Shown here piece by piece: positions 1 through 7,541 of a stretch of DNA of 33,730 nt (positions within the stretch are counted from its first letter, which is position 1; each line of letters begins with the position of its first letter). The notes beneath the pieces were generated by a model. It was not told where the DNA came from. It did not search any database and was given only the letters and a program-made list of their open reading frames with translations. A program made the position numbers and the translations under genes. This stretch comes from Flexilinea sp. (GTDB lineage: Bacteria > Chloroflexota > Anaerolineae > Anaerolineales > Anaerolineaceae). The stretch is taken from contig JAPKMT010000035.1 of NCBI GenBank assembly GCA_026645735.1, positions 1-33,730 of the forward strand, given 5' to 3'.

Positions 1-998
1 CTCTGTTTCTTTTTCCGGATATCCTCCATCTGAGCAATCAGATTTTCAATTGCAACTTTGGTAACCGTTCCCAGACCCATAATGTAGTTAATCGGTGCAT
101 AAATGTTTTCAGTTGGTACATGGATGTGCATGCGATACATACCATCACCCTCACCAACCTGGATGGACGTGCCGATATCCGAAAGCCGATCATAAAAAGG
201 GGCGAGGTTTAATTCGTTTTTCGGGACAAAATCCACAACGACTTCAAAATCCTGCCCCGGTTCAATGGATTCGGCTTCTTCTTCCTGACTCATTAATGAG
301 AGCGGTTTGATTTCAACTATGTTTGGATTGACATCCAGTGGTTCATTTTTAAGCCAGCGCAAGAATCCCTCGAAAATAAAAAATAGACCTTTTCCTCCCG
401 AATCCACGACTCCAGCCTGTTTCAAGACCGGAAGCAGTTCCGGAGTATAATCGACAGATTGATTCGCTGCTTGAACAGTCCGTTCAAAAAGATCTTTAAA
501 GTCGCTGCAAACGGCAAGGTCTGCTTCAACAGAATTTGCAGTGTCTTTCAAAACCGTCAGGATAGTTCCTTCCACCGGTCGAACGACACCTTTATATGCA
601 GTATTCTTTGCTTCCGTCAGCGCTTTTGAAAAAAGTGCCAGGTCCATCACAGGCTGTTCATCCATTGCTCTGGAGAAACCGCGCCAAAACTGAGAAAGAA
701 TAACGCCACTGTTGCCGCGAGCACCCATTAATGCACCCTGAGCAATGGAACGCAAAATCACTCCGGCATTTTCTTCTTGTGAAGATGCAATTTCATTCCA
801 GCCGGCTTGCATGGTTAACAACATATTGGATCCGGTATCGCCATCCGGAACGGGAAATACATTCAATGCATTGACGATCTGCTGATTTGTTTTCAGCCAT
901 TGTGTTCCGGCTTCAATCAGCGATTTAATTTGTTGTCCGCTCATCACGGTTAATTTGTCATTATTTTGAATGACATTATTTTTGGATTGTAACTCCAT
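1..998 (-). CDS. fakA: DAK2/DegV-type fatty acid kinase FakA (YloV family), C-terminus cut by window edge
   Basis: The reading frame runs from ATG at 998 to the window edge without a stop, about 332 residues. It shows the hallmarks of the DhaL/DAK2 kinase domain: NVFPVPDGDTGSNML near residue 48, which is the Mg-ATP aspartate motif of dihydroxyacetone kinase L and FakA, and GARGNSGVILSQ near residue 90. A middle domain follows; the DegV-like C-terminal part expected in this family would lie outside the window. FakA phosphorylates fatty acids held by the FakB (DegV) carrier for phospholipid synthesis. The start has a good ribosome-binding site (AGGAG, 5-6 nt upstream). It lies 37 nt after the Asp23/Gls24 gene, reproducing the well-known yloU-yloV gene pair of Gram-positive bacteria. 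The family is certain; the substrate is inferred from the family. Confidence 0.88.
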   Translation of the reverse strand, partial: MELQSKNNVIQNNDKLTVMSGQQIKSLIEAGTQWLKTNQQIVNALNVFPVPDGDTGSNMLLTMQAGWNEIASSQEENAGVILRSIAQGALMGARGNSGVILSQFWRGFSRAMDEQPVMDLALFSKALTEAKNTAYKGVVRPVEGTILTVLKDTANSVEADLAVCSDFKDLFERTVQAANQSVDYTPELLPVLKQAGVVDSGGKGLFFIFEGFLRWLKNEPLDVNPNIVEIKPLSLMSQEEEAESIEPGQDFEVVVDFVPKNELNLAPFYDRLSDIGTSIQVGEGDGMYRMHIHVPTENIYAPINYIMGLGTVTKVAIENLIAQMEDIRKKKQ

Positions 999-1035
999 GT
1001 TTCTCCTATGGCATGTTGCTCAGATTGCACCCTGA

Positions 1036-1392
1036 TTAATCAGGATTGCTGACTCGCAGTCCTCGAACATGGACATTGACATTTTCGACAGTTAACCCGG
1101 TTTGACTTTCAATCTGATAAGAAACATTATCCGCAACACTCGAAGCCACAGAAGTGATTCTGGTACCATATTCGACAACTATATATAAATCAATTGCGAC
1201 GGTTTTCCCATCATATTGAATACTGACGCCTAAAGTCGGATCTTTAATAATTGCGTTTGCCAATCCGGCTGCTTTATTTTTGGGAGCTAAACCAACAAGG
1301 CCATAAGATTCCAAAGCCGCATAATAAGCAATTGTTGATATTGCCCGGTGTGATATAAAGATATTGCCTTTGTTTGTTGCTTCATCGCTCAT
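1036..1392 (-). CDS. Asp23/Gls24 family envelope stress response protein (YloU-like)
   Basis: A 118-residue protein of the usual length for the family. The central stretch (VSIQYDGKTVAIDLYIVVEYG) and the C-terminal VNVHVRGLRV are typical of Asp23/Gls24 (DUF322) proteins, which have no transmembrane segment or signal peptide. It lies directly upstream of the FakA/YloV-like gene on the same strand, the conserved yloU-yloV order, so co-transcription is likely. Its biochemical role is not settled; members are linked to the cell envelope and to fatty acid or alkaline stress. No strong ribosome-binding site is seen before the ATG (upstream reads AGCACCTT), so the start is taken from homologue length. 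The 276 nt between this gene and the next minus-strand gene hold nothing I recognise. Confidence 0.88.
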   Translation of the reverse strand: MSDEATNKGNIFISHRAISTIAYYAALESYGLVGLAPKNKAAGLANAIIKDPTLGVSIQYDGKTVAIDLYIVVEYGTRITSVASSVADNVSYQIESQTGLTVENVNVHVRGLRVSNPD

Positions 1393-1668
1393 AAGGTGCT
1401 TTATCCATTTCTCTATTGATCTTTTGAAGAAAGAAGCATGTCTGTCATTTTCGATTCAGACCATCCTGCAAATTTTTATTTAGCTTATTTTAACAGGAAT
1501 ACAACTGATTGGAAATTAATCGTGAATTCCGCAAGATACAGTTTGAATCACCCAATAAACAGAAGATTCTCATGCAAGAATGAATCATTCTCTGAACAAA
1601 ATTTTACAAGGGTACATTTCTGTCAATTGTGTTGAAAACTGATTTCGAAGGAATCGAATTTCGAAAAC

Positions 1669-2391
1669 TCACACGGAATTTCGTTTTGAATTCCGGATTG
1701 TCTTCCTTGCCTGCGCACACATTCGGGTGAATCCGGTGATTTGATACCAGGCTTTCTGATGACTTTTTTCATCTGAATAAATGGTCGAGATCGGAACCCA
1801 GCCAATTTTCCATCCCCGGGCCACGCATAACGTGATCATCTCAACCATAAAATTAAACCCTTTTTCTTTTGAACTTAGAACTAACGGAATAAATTCTTTG
1901 TCAACAAGGCGGTATCCGGATTGATTATCCGGCAGATTGGTCCCGACCGCCCAGGATAAAAGCAATTTCCCGATCGTATTTGGAATTCTCCGCCGCAAAG
2001 GAATCTCTCGATAATCACGATACCCTATTACCAAATGATGATGATTTGTCAGATAATCCTGAATCAGGCGATCAATCTCGCAAGGTAGATGCTGACCGTC
2101 GGCATCCAGCATTACCACCGCATCAAATCCTTGTTCCATTGCCCAGGATAAACCATCTTTGATCGTTTGTCCAACGCCCATGTTATATCCTCGTGACAGG
2201 ACTGTCACGCCTTTTTCCTCTGCAATTTGTTTGGTTAAATCCTTGGATCCGTCATCCACAACGATAATGGCAGATATATGCTTCTTCAATTCATCCAACA
2301 CACCGCCAATATGTTTTTCTTCATTATAAGCCGGCAATAAAGCTGCGATCTTTTCCATAAGCTCATCCTTCAGTCGAAACTCTTCCTTCAT
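1669..2391 (-). CDS. Family 2 glycosyltransferase (polyprenyl-phosphate sugar transferase-like)
   Basis: A GT-A fold glycosyltransferase. It has LLPAYNEE near the N-terminus, VVDDGSKDLT as the nucleotide-binding aspartates, MLDADGQH as the DxD metal motif, and DNQSGYRL, typical of dolichol/undecaprenol-phosphate mannosyl- or glucosyltransferase-like enzymes. No transmembrane tail is visible, so it is probably a cytoplasmic or peripheral enzyme making a lipid-linked sugar for envelope glycans. Two starts are credible: ATG at 2391 (GAAGGG upstream) and ATG at 2358 (AAGGA, 7 nt upstream), the latter placing MEKIAALLPAYNEE at the N-terminus as in most relatives. The open frame continues upstream to 2511, but that part is read from an intergenic repeat element and is not coding. 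The donor and acceptor cannot be told from sequence. Confidence 0.85.
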   Translation of the reverse strand: MKEEFRLKDELMEKIAALLPAYNEEKHIGGVLDELKKHISAIIVVDDGSKDLTKQIAEEKGVTVLSRGYNMGVGQTIKDGLSWAMEQGFDAVVMLDADGQHLPCEIDRLIQDYLTNHHHLVIGYRDYREIPLRRRIPNTIGKLLLSWAVGTNLPDNQSGYRLVDKEFIPLVLSSKEKGFNFMVEMITLCVARGWKIGWVPISTIYSDEKSHQKAWYQITGFTRMCAQARKTIRNSKRNSV

Positions 2392-2433
2392 TATAACCCT
2401 TCCATAAACCGAAGAAAATATTTGAATTTCAAA

Positions 2434-2557
2434 GCAGCAATTCGAAACATGCGAAGAAGTATATGTTGTTGTGTTGTTTTTGCGCTTCGCGCAAAAACAA
2501 CACAACAACAAGTTTTCTCAAGCGATTCGAAAGGTCGGTGCAAATTTCGAATTATTA
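2434..2557. repeat. Palindromic repeat element, copy A
   Basis: Left end CAGCAATTCGAAACATG and right end TTTCGAATTATT frame a perfect hairpin at 2464-2510. It has 22-bp arms (2464-2485 with 2489-2510) and a TTC loop. The arm reads GTTGTGTTGTTTTTGCGC on its inner side (type 1 arm). It lies between two divergent genes. Confidence 0.85.
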
Positions 2558-2672
2558 ATTTCAAAGGAATATATCGATTAAAGAGAGAAAAATCATATTT
2601 TCGGTTTTCGACTCAGAGATTAATTCAAAAGCACAATCAATAATCCTTCTCGAAATATTGAAATTATGTCAT

Positions 2673-2712
2673 TTGACAGGTTACTTATCCGTGTAATATC
2701 GATTATGATAAT
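2673..2712 (+). promoter_or_regulatory. Candidate promoter of the first EAL protein gene
   Basis: TTGACA at 2673-2678 precedes TAATAT at 2694 by 15 nt. Alternatively TTACTT at 2681 is 17 nt before TATGAT at 2704. Either would start transcription some 20-40 nt before the ATG at 2742. The two overlapping readings make the exact hexamers uncertain. Confidence 0.4.
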
Positions 2713-2741
2713 ATGGACGGCAATTTACAGGAGTGATTCAA

Positions 2742-5642
2742 ATGAATGATTCAATGAAAAAAATATTCGGTTATTTCATTTTGTCATTTTCCCTGATACT
2801 CGTTCTGATCCCATTATTTAGAATACAGGCTAAACCGCTGCAAGAATCGAAAAAGATCCGTGTCGGATATTACGTTCTGGATGGATATCATAATTTCGAC
2901 AAAAATGGCAACCGCTCCGGTTATGGATATGATTATCTTCAAGAGATAGCCAACTATACAGGATGGAGTTACGAATATGTCGGAGGAACGCTAAATACCT
3001 GTATTCAGAATTTAAAAAACGGCAACATTGATTTGCTTTCGAACGTCCAATATTCAGATGAGTTAGCTGAGGTTTTTGATTATTCATCTCAAAGTATTGG
3101 AACCAGTTATGGAACGCTTTCTGTTAGAAGTGATAATACGACCTATGCGCTTGAAGATTATGACAGTTTTAATGGAATGAATGTCGGAATCCTTTCAGGC
3201 GATTACCATAATGCGCAATTTTCTGCCTTTTGCCAGGAACACAACCTGAAAATTTCAACAGTTCTATTTTTCGATGCGGGAGTGATGGAAAAAGCTCTTC
3301 AAGCCGGCAAAGTGGACGGGGTTGTCAAAAGCAATTTTCTAAAAAAAGAAAATGAAAAAATCATCGCTCAATTCAACACCAGGCCATTTTATTTTGTGGT
3401 TAAAAAAGGCAATACCGAACTGCTTCAGCAGCTCAACAAAGCAATATCCGAAATTACAACCAATAATCCCGGTATTGAATACCATCTATACGAAAAGTAT
3501 TACGCATCAGAAAGAACTGCCCTTTCTCTGACTAAAGAAGAAGAAGATTTTCTGAAGAAAAAAGGAACAATAAAAGTTGTATCCTCACCTGGAACGTTCC
3601 CGCTGATTTCGCAGTATGAGAATGGGCAGAAGGGGATTTTTATCGACATCATCAATCTAATGTCGAAAGATTTAGATATCAGTATGGAAATCATCCCAAC
3701 AAACTCTTACAATGAATCACTCCAAAAAATTCGGAATGGTGAAGCAGACATCATTTTAGATATTGACCATAATTATTCATGGGCAGAAGAGAATCATGTT
3801 GATTTGACAACTCCTTACCTTTCCATGCCAATCAGTATGGTCACACGCGATGAACCATTGTCTGAAAATCCATCGATTGCAATTGTGGACGGATATATTT
3901 TCAGCAACAGAGATGTTCAAACGCTATATCCCGGGAGCAAAATAGTTCGGCATGAATCCTCACAGGAAGCGTTGGATGCCGTCAATGATGGAGAACAGGA
4001 TATTACCTATGTCTCCAGTTATTTATATCAGAGACAAAAACTGGATCGAAAATATCAAAAATTAACATCCGATTTCAGCAACAGCTTTAATACCGATATT
4101 TCGATGGGTATCAACGAAAATCAGGAAAAAATTTTTACGATCATATTGAACAAAGAACTCGGTTATATCGGCAATGAACAGATTCAATCTATTGTCCGGC
4201 AAAACACATTAATTGAATCAAAACCGACAACTATCAGCGATTTATTTTATGACCATCCGAAACCTTTCCTGGCCTCCATTGGGGTATTATTCTTTGGTGT
4301 AATCGGTATTTTAGCTTTCTACTCGAAATCCAAATTAAACTCAGAAAAACGGATGGAAATTTTGGCTTATGGTGACGAACTGACCGGGTTAAAAAACCGT
4401 CATTGGCTGGAAAAAAATTCCCATTCCCTTTTATTGTCGGATCGCTATACGCAATATGCGATGATTTCTTTTGATATCAATCGATTCGACATTATCAATG
4501 AATGTTATGGCAGAGAAACCGGTTATGAAATTATTCGAAATATCGCTGAAGGACTGAAGTCATTTCAATCGGAAGGTGTAATCGCAGTCCGCTCAAAAAA
4601 TGATAATTTCCTCTGTCTCCTGCCGTACAATACCAAAGAAGATCTGCTGCGATGGATCAATCAGATAAAAAGAAATTACAGCAGCTTTCAGTCGGAAGAT
4701 AAAAACATTCTGATCACAATGAACTTTGGCGTTTTCATGATCCCGGATGGGAAAGCGGATATCACCAGTGCCATCGATAACGCTGATACAGCCAGACATG
4801 AAGCAGAAGTGGCCCCGAATGCCATCGTTTTCTATGATGATGAAATGAGAGACCGACTGGCTTTAGAGAAAGCCATCGAAAACATTCAGGAACGAGCATT
4901 GAAAGATGGTGAATTTCAAGTTTATTACCAACCAAAATTTGATATTCGGGATGACACTTTAACCGGTGCAGAAGCCCTCATCCGCTGGAGCAGTATGGAC
5001 AAGGGTTTTATGGTGCCCTCTCAGTTTGTTCCTCTTTTTGAAAAAAATGGCTTCATTATCCAATTGGATTTCTTCGTTATGGAAGAAGTCTGCAAAATGA
5101 TTCGAAAGAGAATGGATTCGAACCAGAAAATCGTACCAATTTCAATTAACCAGTCCAGAGCACATCTGACACAAAGCCAGTATGTCCAGCAGCTTCGAGA
5201 TATGGTCCAAAAATATAATATCCCGCCCAAACTGATTGAACTGGAACTAACCGAGACGGCTTTCTCAGATGCTGCAGCCGCGAAGGAAATTCTAAATCAG
5301 ATGAAAAAAATTGGATTCCTGACGTCGATCGATGATTTTGGGTCCGGATATTCATCGCTGACACTGCTGAATGATATTCCACTGGATATTCTGAAAATTG
5401 ATAAATACTTCCTGACAAAGTCAGAAGATTCAGAAAGAACACGGTTAATCATCGAAAAAATTGTTGAGATGGCAAAACTGTTAAAAGTAATCGTGATTTG
5501 TGAAGGCGTCGAAAAACAGAAGCACATCGATTTTCTGAAGCAGGTGGGATGTTATTTTGCCCAAGGTTACTTCTATTCCAAACCGATCTCGCAGAAGTCA
5601 TTTGAAAGTAAGCTGGATGATAATACCTGGAATAAACAATAA
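2742..5642 (+). CDS. Membrane c-di-GMP phosphodiesterase: double SBP_bac_3 sensor, degenerate GGDEF, EAL
   Basis: About 966 residues. An N-terminal signal/anchor (about 7-28) is followed by two extracytoplasmic type 3 solute-binding domains (about 35-255 and 265-495), a transmembrane segment (about 510-530), a GGDEF fold (about 545-705) and an EAL domain (about 715-960). The GGDEF signature is replaced by RSKNDNF, so cyclase activity is unlikely. The EAL part keeps the catalytic pattern: EALIRW, SINQS, ELTETAF, IDDFGSGYSSL, LKIDKYF, CEGVE and the late QGY. This predicts hydrolysis of c-di-GMP controlled by a small ligand (amino acid-like for this sensor family) bound outside the membrane. ATG at 2742 follows ACAGGAG by 9 nt; the GTG at 2733 sits on that ribosome-binding site and is rejected. 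A close paralogue lies at 7542-10412. Confidence 0.92.
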   Translation: MNDSMKKIFGYFILSFSLILVLIPLFRIQAKPLQESKKIRVGYYVLDGYHNFDKNGNRSGYGYDYLQEIANYTGWSYEYVGGTLNTCIQNLKNGNIDLLSNVQYSDELAEVFDYSSQSIGTSYGTLSVRSDNTTYALEDYDSFNGMNVGILSGDYHNAQFSAFCQEHNLKISTVLFFDAGVMEKALQAGKVDGVVKSNFLKKENEKIIAQFNTRPFYFVVKKGNTELLQQLNKAISEITTNNPGIEYHLYEKYYASERTALSLTKEEEDFLKKKGTIKVVSSPGTFPLISQYENGQKGIFIDIINLMSKDLDISMEIIPTNSYNESLQKIRNGEADIILDIDHNYSWAEENHVDLTTPYLSMPISMVTRDEPLSENPSIAIVDGYIFSNRDVQTLYPGSKIVRHESSQEALDAVNDGEQDITYVSSYLYQRQKLDRKYQKLTSDFSNSFNTDISMGINENQEKIFTIILNKELGYIGNEQIQSIVRQNTLIESKPTTISDLFYDHPKPFLASIGVLFFGVIGILAFYSKSKLNSEKRMEILAYGDELTGLKNRHWLEKNSHSLLLSDRYTQYAMISFDINRFDIINECYGRETGYEIIRNIAEGLKSFQSEGVIAVRSKNDNFLCLLPYNTKEDLLRWINQIKRNYSSFQSEDKNILITMNFGVFMIPDGKADITSAIDNADTARHEAEVAPNAIVFYDDEMRDRLALEKAIENIQERALKDGEFQVYYQPKFDIRDDTLTGAEALIRWSSMDKGFMVPSQFVPLFEKNGFIIQLDFFVMEEVCKMIRKRMDSNQKIVPISINQSRAHLTQSQYVQQLRDMVQKYNIPPKLIELELTETAFSDAAAAKEILNQMKKIGFLTSIDDFGSGYSSLTLLNDIPLDILKIDKYFLTKSEDSERTRLIIEKIVEMAKLLKVIVICEGVEKQKHIDFLKQVGCYFAQGYFYSKPISQKSFESKLDDNTWNKQ

Positions 5643-5667
5643 TTGTCTGAAAGTCCGCAATTTTTTT
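5641..5667 (+). terminator. Weak candidate terminator after the first EAL gene
   Basis: AATTG (5641) and CAATT (5658) can pair around a 12-nt loop, followed directly by a run of Ts to 5667. The stem is short and AT-rich. It sits in the 66-nt gap between two convergent genes. Confidence 0.3.
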
Positions 5668-5708
5668 AAGGATTTCTCTTCCATCAAGTCATTAATAATG
5701 TCCGAATT

Positions 5709-7439
5709 CTAATGACTGAAACCATTTACCTTAAGACTGCCGTTTTCCATGGATAGATTATACCGAAAGACACAGCTTTTCCCATGGTGTTTGGCTTCAT
5801 ATAATGCGATATCAGCTTTCCGAAAAAGCACTTCATAAGTGATTCCATCTTCCGGACACTCTGATATTCCGACACTGCAACTGATTGAGAAGTTTTGATC
5901 GAAATGGTTGATTTGACTGGCTGCCAGAGAACACAGATTACGAGCTAAAGCCACTGTATTATCCAATGAAGTGATGTTTTTTAAGAAGACTGCAAATTCA
6001 TCACCGCCAACTCGTCCAACTATGTCAGTCGATCGGAAAGTCTCATAGAGCAACTTCCCCATTTCTTCCAACACCATGTCACCAATCTGGTGTCCATACG
6101 TATCATTGACGTTTTTGAAATTATCCAGATCAATAATCATCAATGCATGTTTTTCCACGGAATGGTTTTCCTGCAGGAAACTTTGGATAGACTGTTCTGT
6201 GTGCTCTTTATTCAGCAATCCGGTCAATGAATCGTGCTCCGATTTTCTTTTTAAAGCCAGTTCTTTATTTTTTTGTTGATGGATGTCCATCACAAAGAAA
6301 AATCCCAGGATTTCATTTTGAACCTGATCCGTAAACAAATATAAAGCTGAAAGCGCCCAAATCATCTCATTCGCTGCGTTGAGCCGCCGGTGCTCCATTT
6401 TTATTTCTGTCAATCCATGATGAACAGCATCTATCACCGATTGCCAGTTGTATGTTTTCAGATACTGCTGCCGATCTTCCGGATGAATCACTGTACCGAC
6501 AATCAGATTCAGATCATCAGAGTATTTTTCGGAAATAAGCCCTTGAAACCGGTTCAGACAATCCCCTTCCATTTTCAAAATACGATTCTTTGAAAAGTTG
6601 ATTTCATAGGAAGCCAGCGCATTCGATAAAAGCGCCGATCGATATTGATTTTCTCTTATAAACGCGAGTTTTGCATTCATTTCTCTGGTGACATCGGATT
6701 CGAAACCAATAATGCGCATGGAATTTCCTTCAGGATCAAGAATATTCGTTAAAGAAAGTCTGATCCATATTTCCATGCCAATTCGGTTTGCCCGAATCAC
6801 TGCTGACGAAAAAAGAGCACCATCAGAAATTTTTTGAAAAACTCGATAAAATTCATCAACGGACTCCGGATGGATGACACCCTGCTGGACGATGGATTCC
6901 GGAACATTTTCCATCTTCTGAGGCAGCCCTAAAAGAATGTCCGCTTCAATAAGTGATTGTGATATTTTTGTCCGAGGATCATAATCAAAAATAACAATCG
7001 ATGTCGTTGTCAGGGCGATGCGAAACCGTTCTTCCGACAGGAAAGCTTCTTGTTCCATCTTTTTTTGGATGCCGATATTCTCTCCGGAACAATGAATTCG
7101 AAATTCTCCATCAAAGTTTTCAATAGTACCCCGAATTTGTGTCCACAAAATAGATAAATCGCGGCATATCCAGCGTATTTCTGATTCAAAGCGAGATGAT
7201 CCATCCTGGAATGCATTCTCAATAACCGCTCCCAATCGTCGTAAATCGTCCGGATAAAGGATGCTTTGAATCGTCAAGTCCCCATCATCAGCGAATGAAT
7301 GGTCATTGATCCCCAATAAATTGAGAAAGAACGAATTCAAATGGAGGAATTTCAGTTTGCCTTCCAGATTATAGGAAAGATCAAACAAAATAATCGGATA
7401 TTGATCGAGCAGTTCCTGTCTTAGTTCATCTTGAATCAA
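5709..7439 (-). CDS. PAS-containing diguanylate cyclase (intact GGDEF)
   Basis: About 576 residues. The first 400 look like three successive PAS-type sensor segments; WIRLSLTNILDPEGN and GFESDVTREMN are typical PAS/PAC edges. A C-terminal GGDEF domain follows (about 405-570). VGGDEFAVFL is intact near residue 476. RSTD lies five residues before it, matching the RxxD inhibitory site for product feedback. DLDNFKNVNDTYGH is the conserved metal- and substrate-binding segment. No signal peptide or membrane segment is seen, so it is a cytoplasmic enzyme making c-di-GMP. No ATG is near the N-terminus; TTG at 7439 has AGAGG 6 nt upstream and is preferred over TTG at 7445, which abuts the ribosome-binding site. 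It is about 100 nt downstream of the second EAL gene on the same strand, so the two may be co-transcribed. Confidence 0.9.
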   Translation of the reverse strand: MIQDELRQELLDQYPIILFDLSYNLEGKLKFLHLNSFFLNLLGINDHSFADDGDLTIQSILYPDDLRRLGAVIENAFQDGSSRFESEIRWICRDLSILWTQIRGTIENFDGEFRIHCSGENIGIQKKMEQEAFLSEERFRIALTTTSIVIFDYDPRTKISQSLIEADILLGLPQKMENVPESIVQQGVIHPESVDEFYRVFQKISDGALFSSAVIRANRIGMEIWIRLSLTNILDPEGNSMRIIGFESDVTREMNAKLAFIRENQYRSALLSNALASYEINFSKNRILKMEGDCLNRFQGLISEKYSDDLNLIVGTVIHPEDRQQYLKTYNWQSVIDAVHHGLTEIKMEHRRLNAANEMIWALSALYLFTDQVQNEILGFFFVMDIHQQKNKELALKRKSEHDSLTGLLNKEHTEQSIQSFLQENHSVEKHALMIIDLDNFKNVNDTYGHQIGDMVLEEMGKLLYETFRSTDIVGRVGGDEFAVFLKNITSLDNTVALARNLCSLAASQINHFDQNFSISCSVGISECPEDGITYEVLFRKADIALYEAKHHGKSCVFRYNLSMENGSLKVNGFSH

Positions 7440-7541
7440 AATCAACCTCTGATATATAAATTTTTGATTGAATTTCCTTTATCCCACACGAATCCCAGTA
7501 ATTCGAAATTTGGAAAAGCCTTTTGAGAAAAAAAGAAAACC

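Noticed and set aside
2392-2511. Extension of the glycosyltransferase frame into repeat copy A (MLLCCFCAKRKNN...)
   Set aside because: The extra residues are read from the palindromic element; similar peptides appear at other copies in unrelated frames, and good starts lie at 2391 and 2358.
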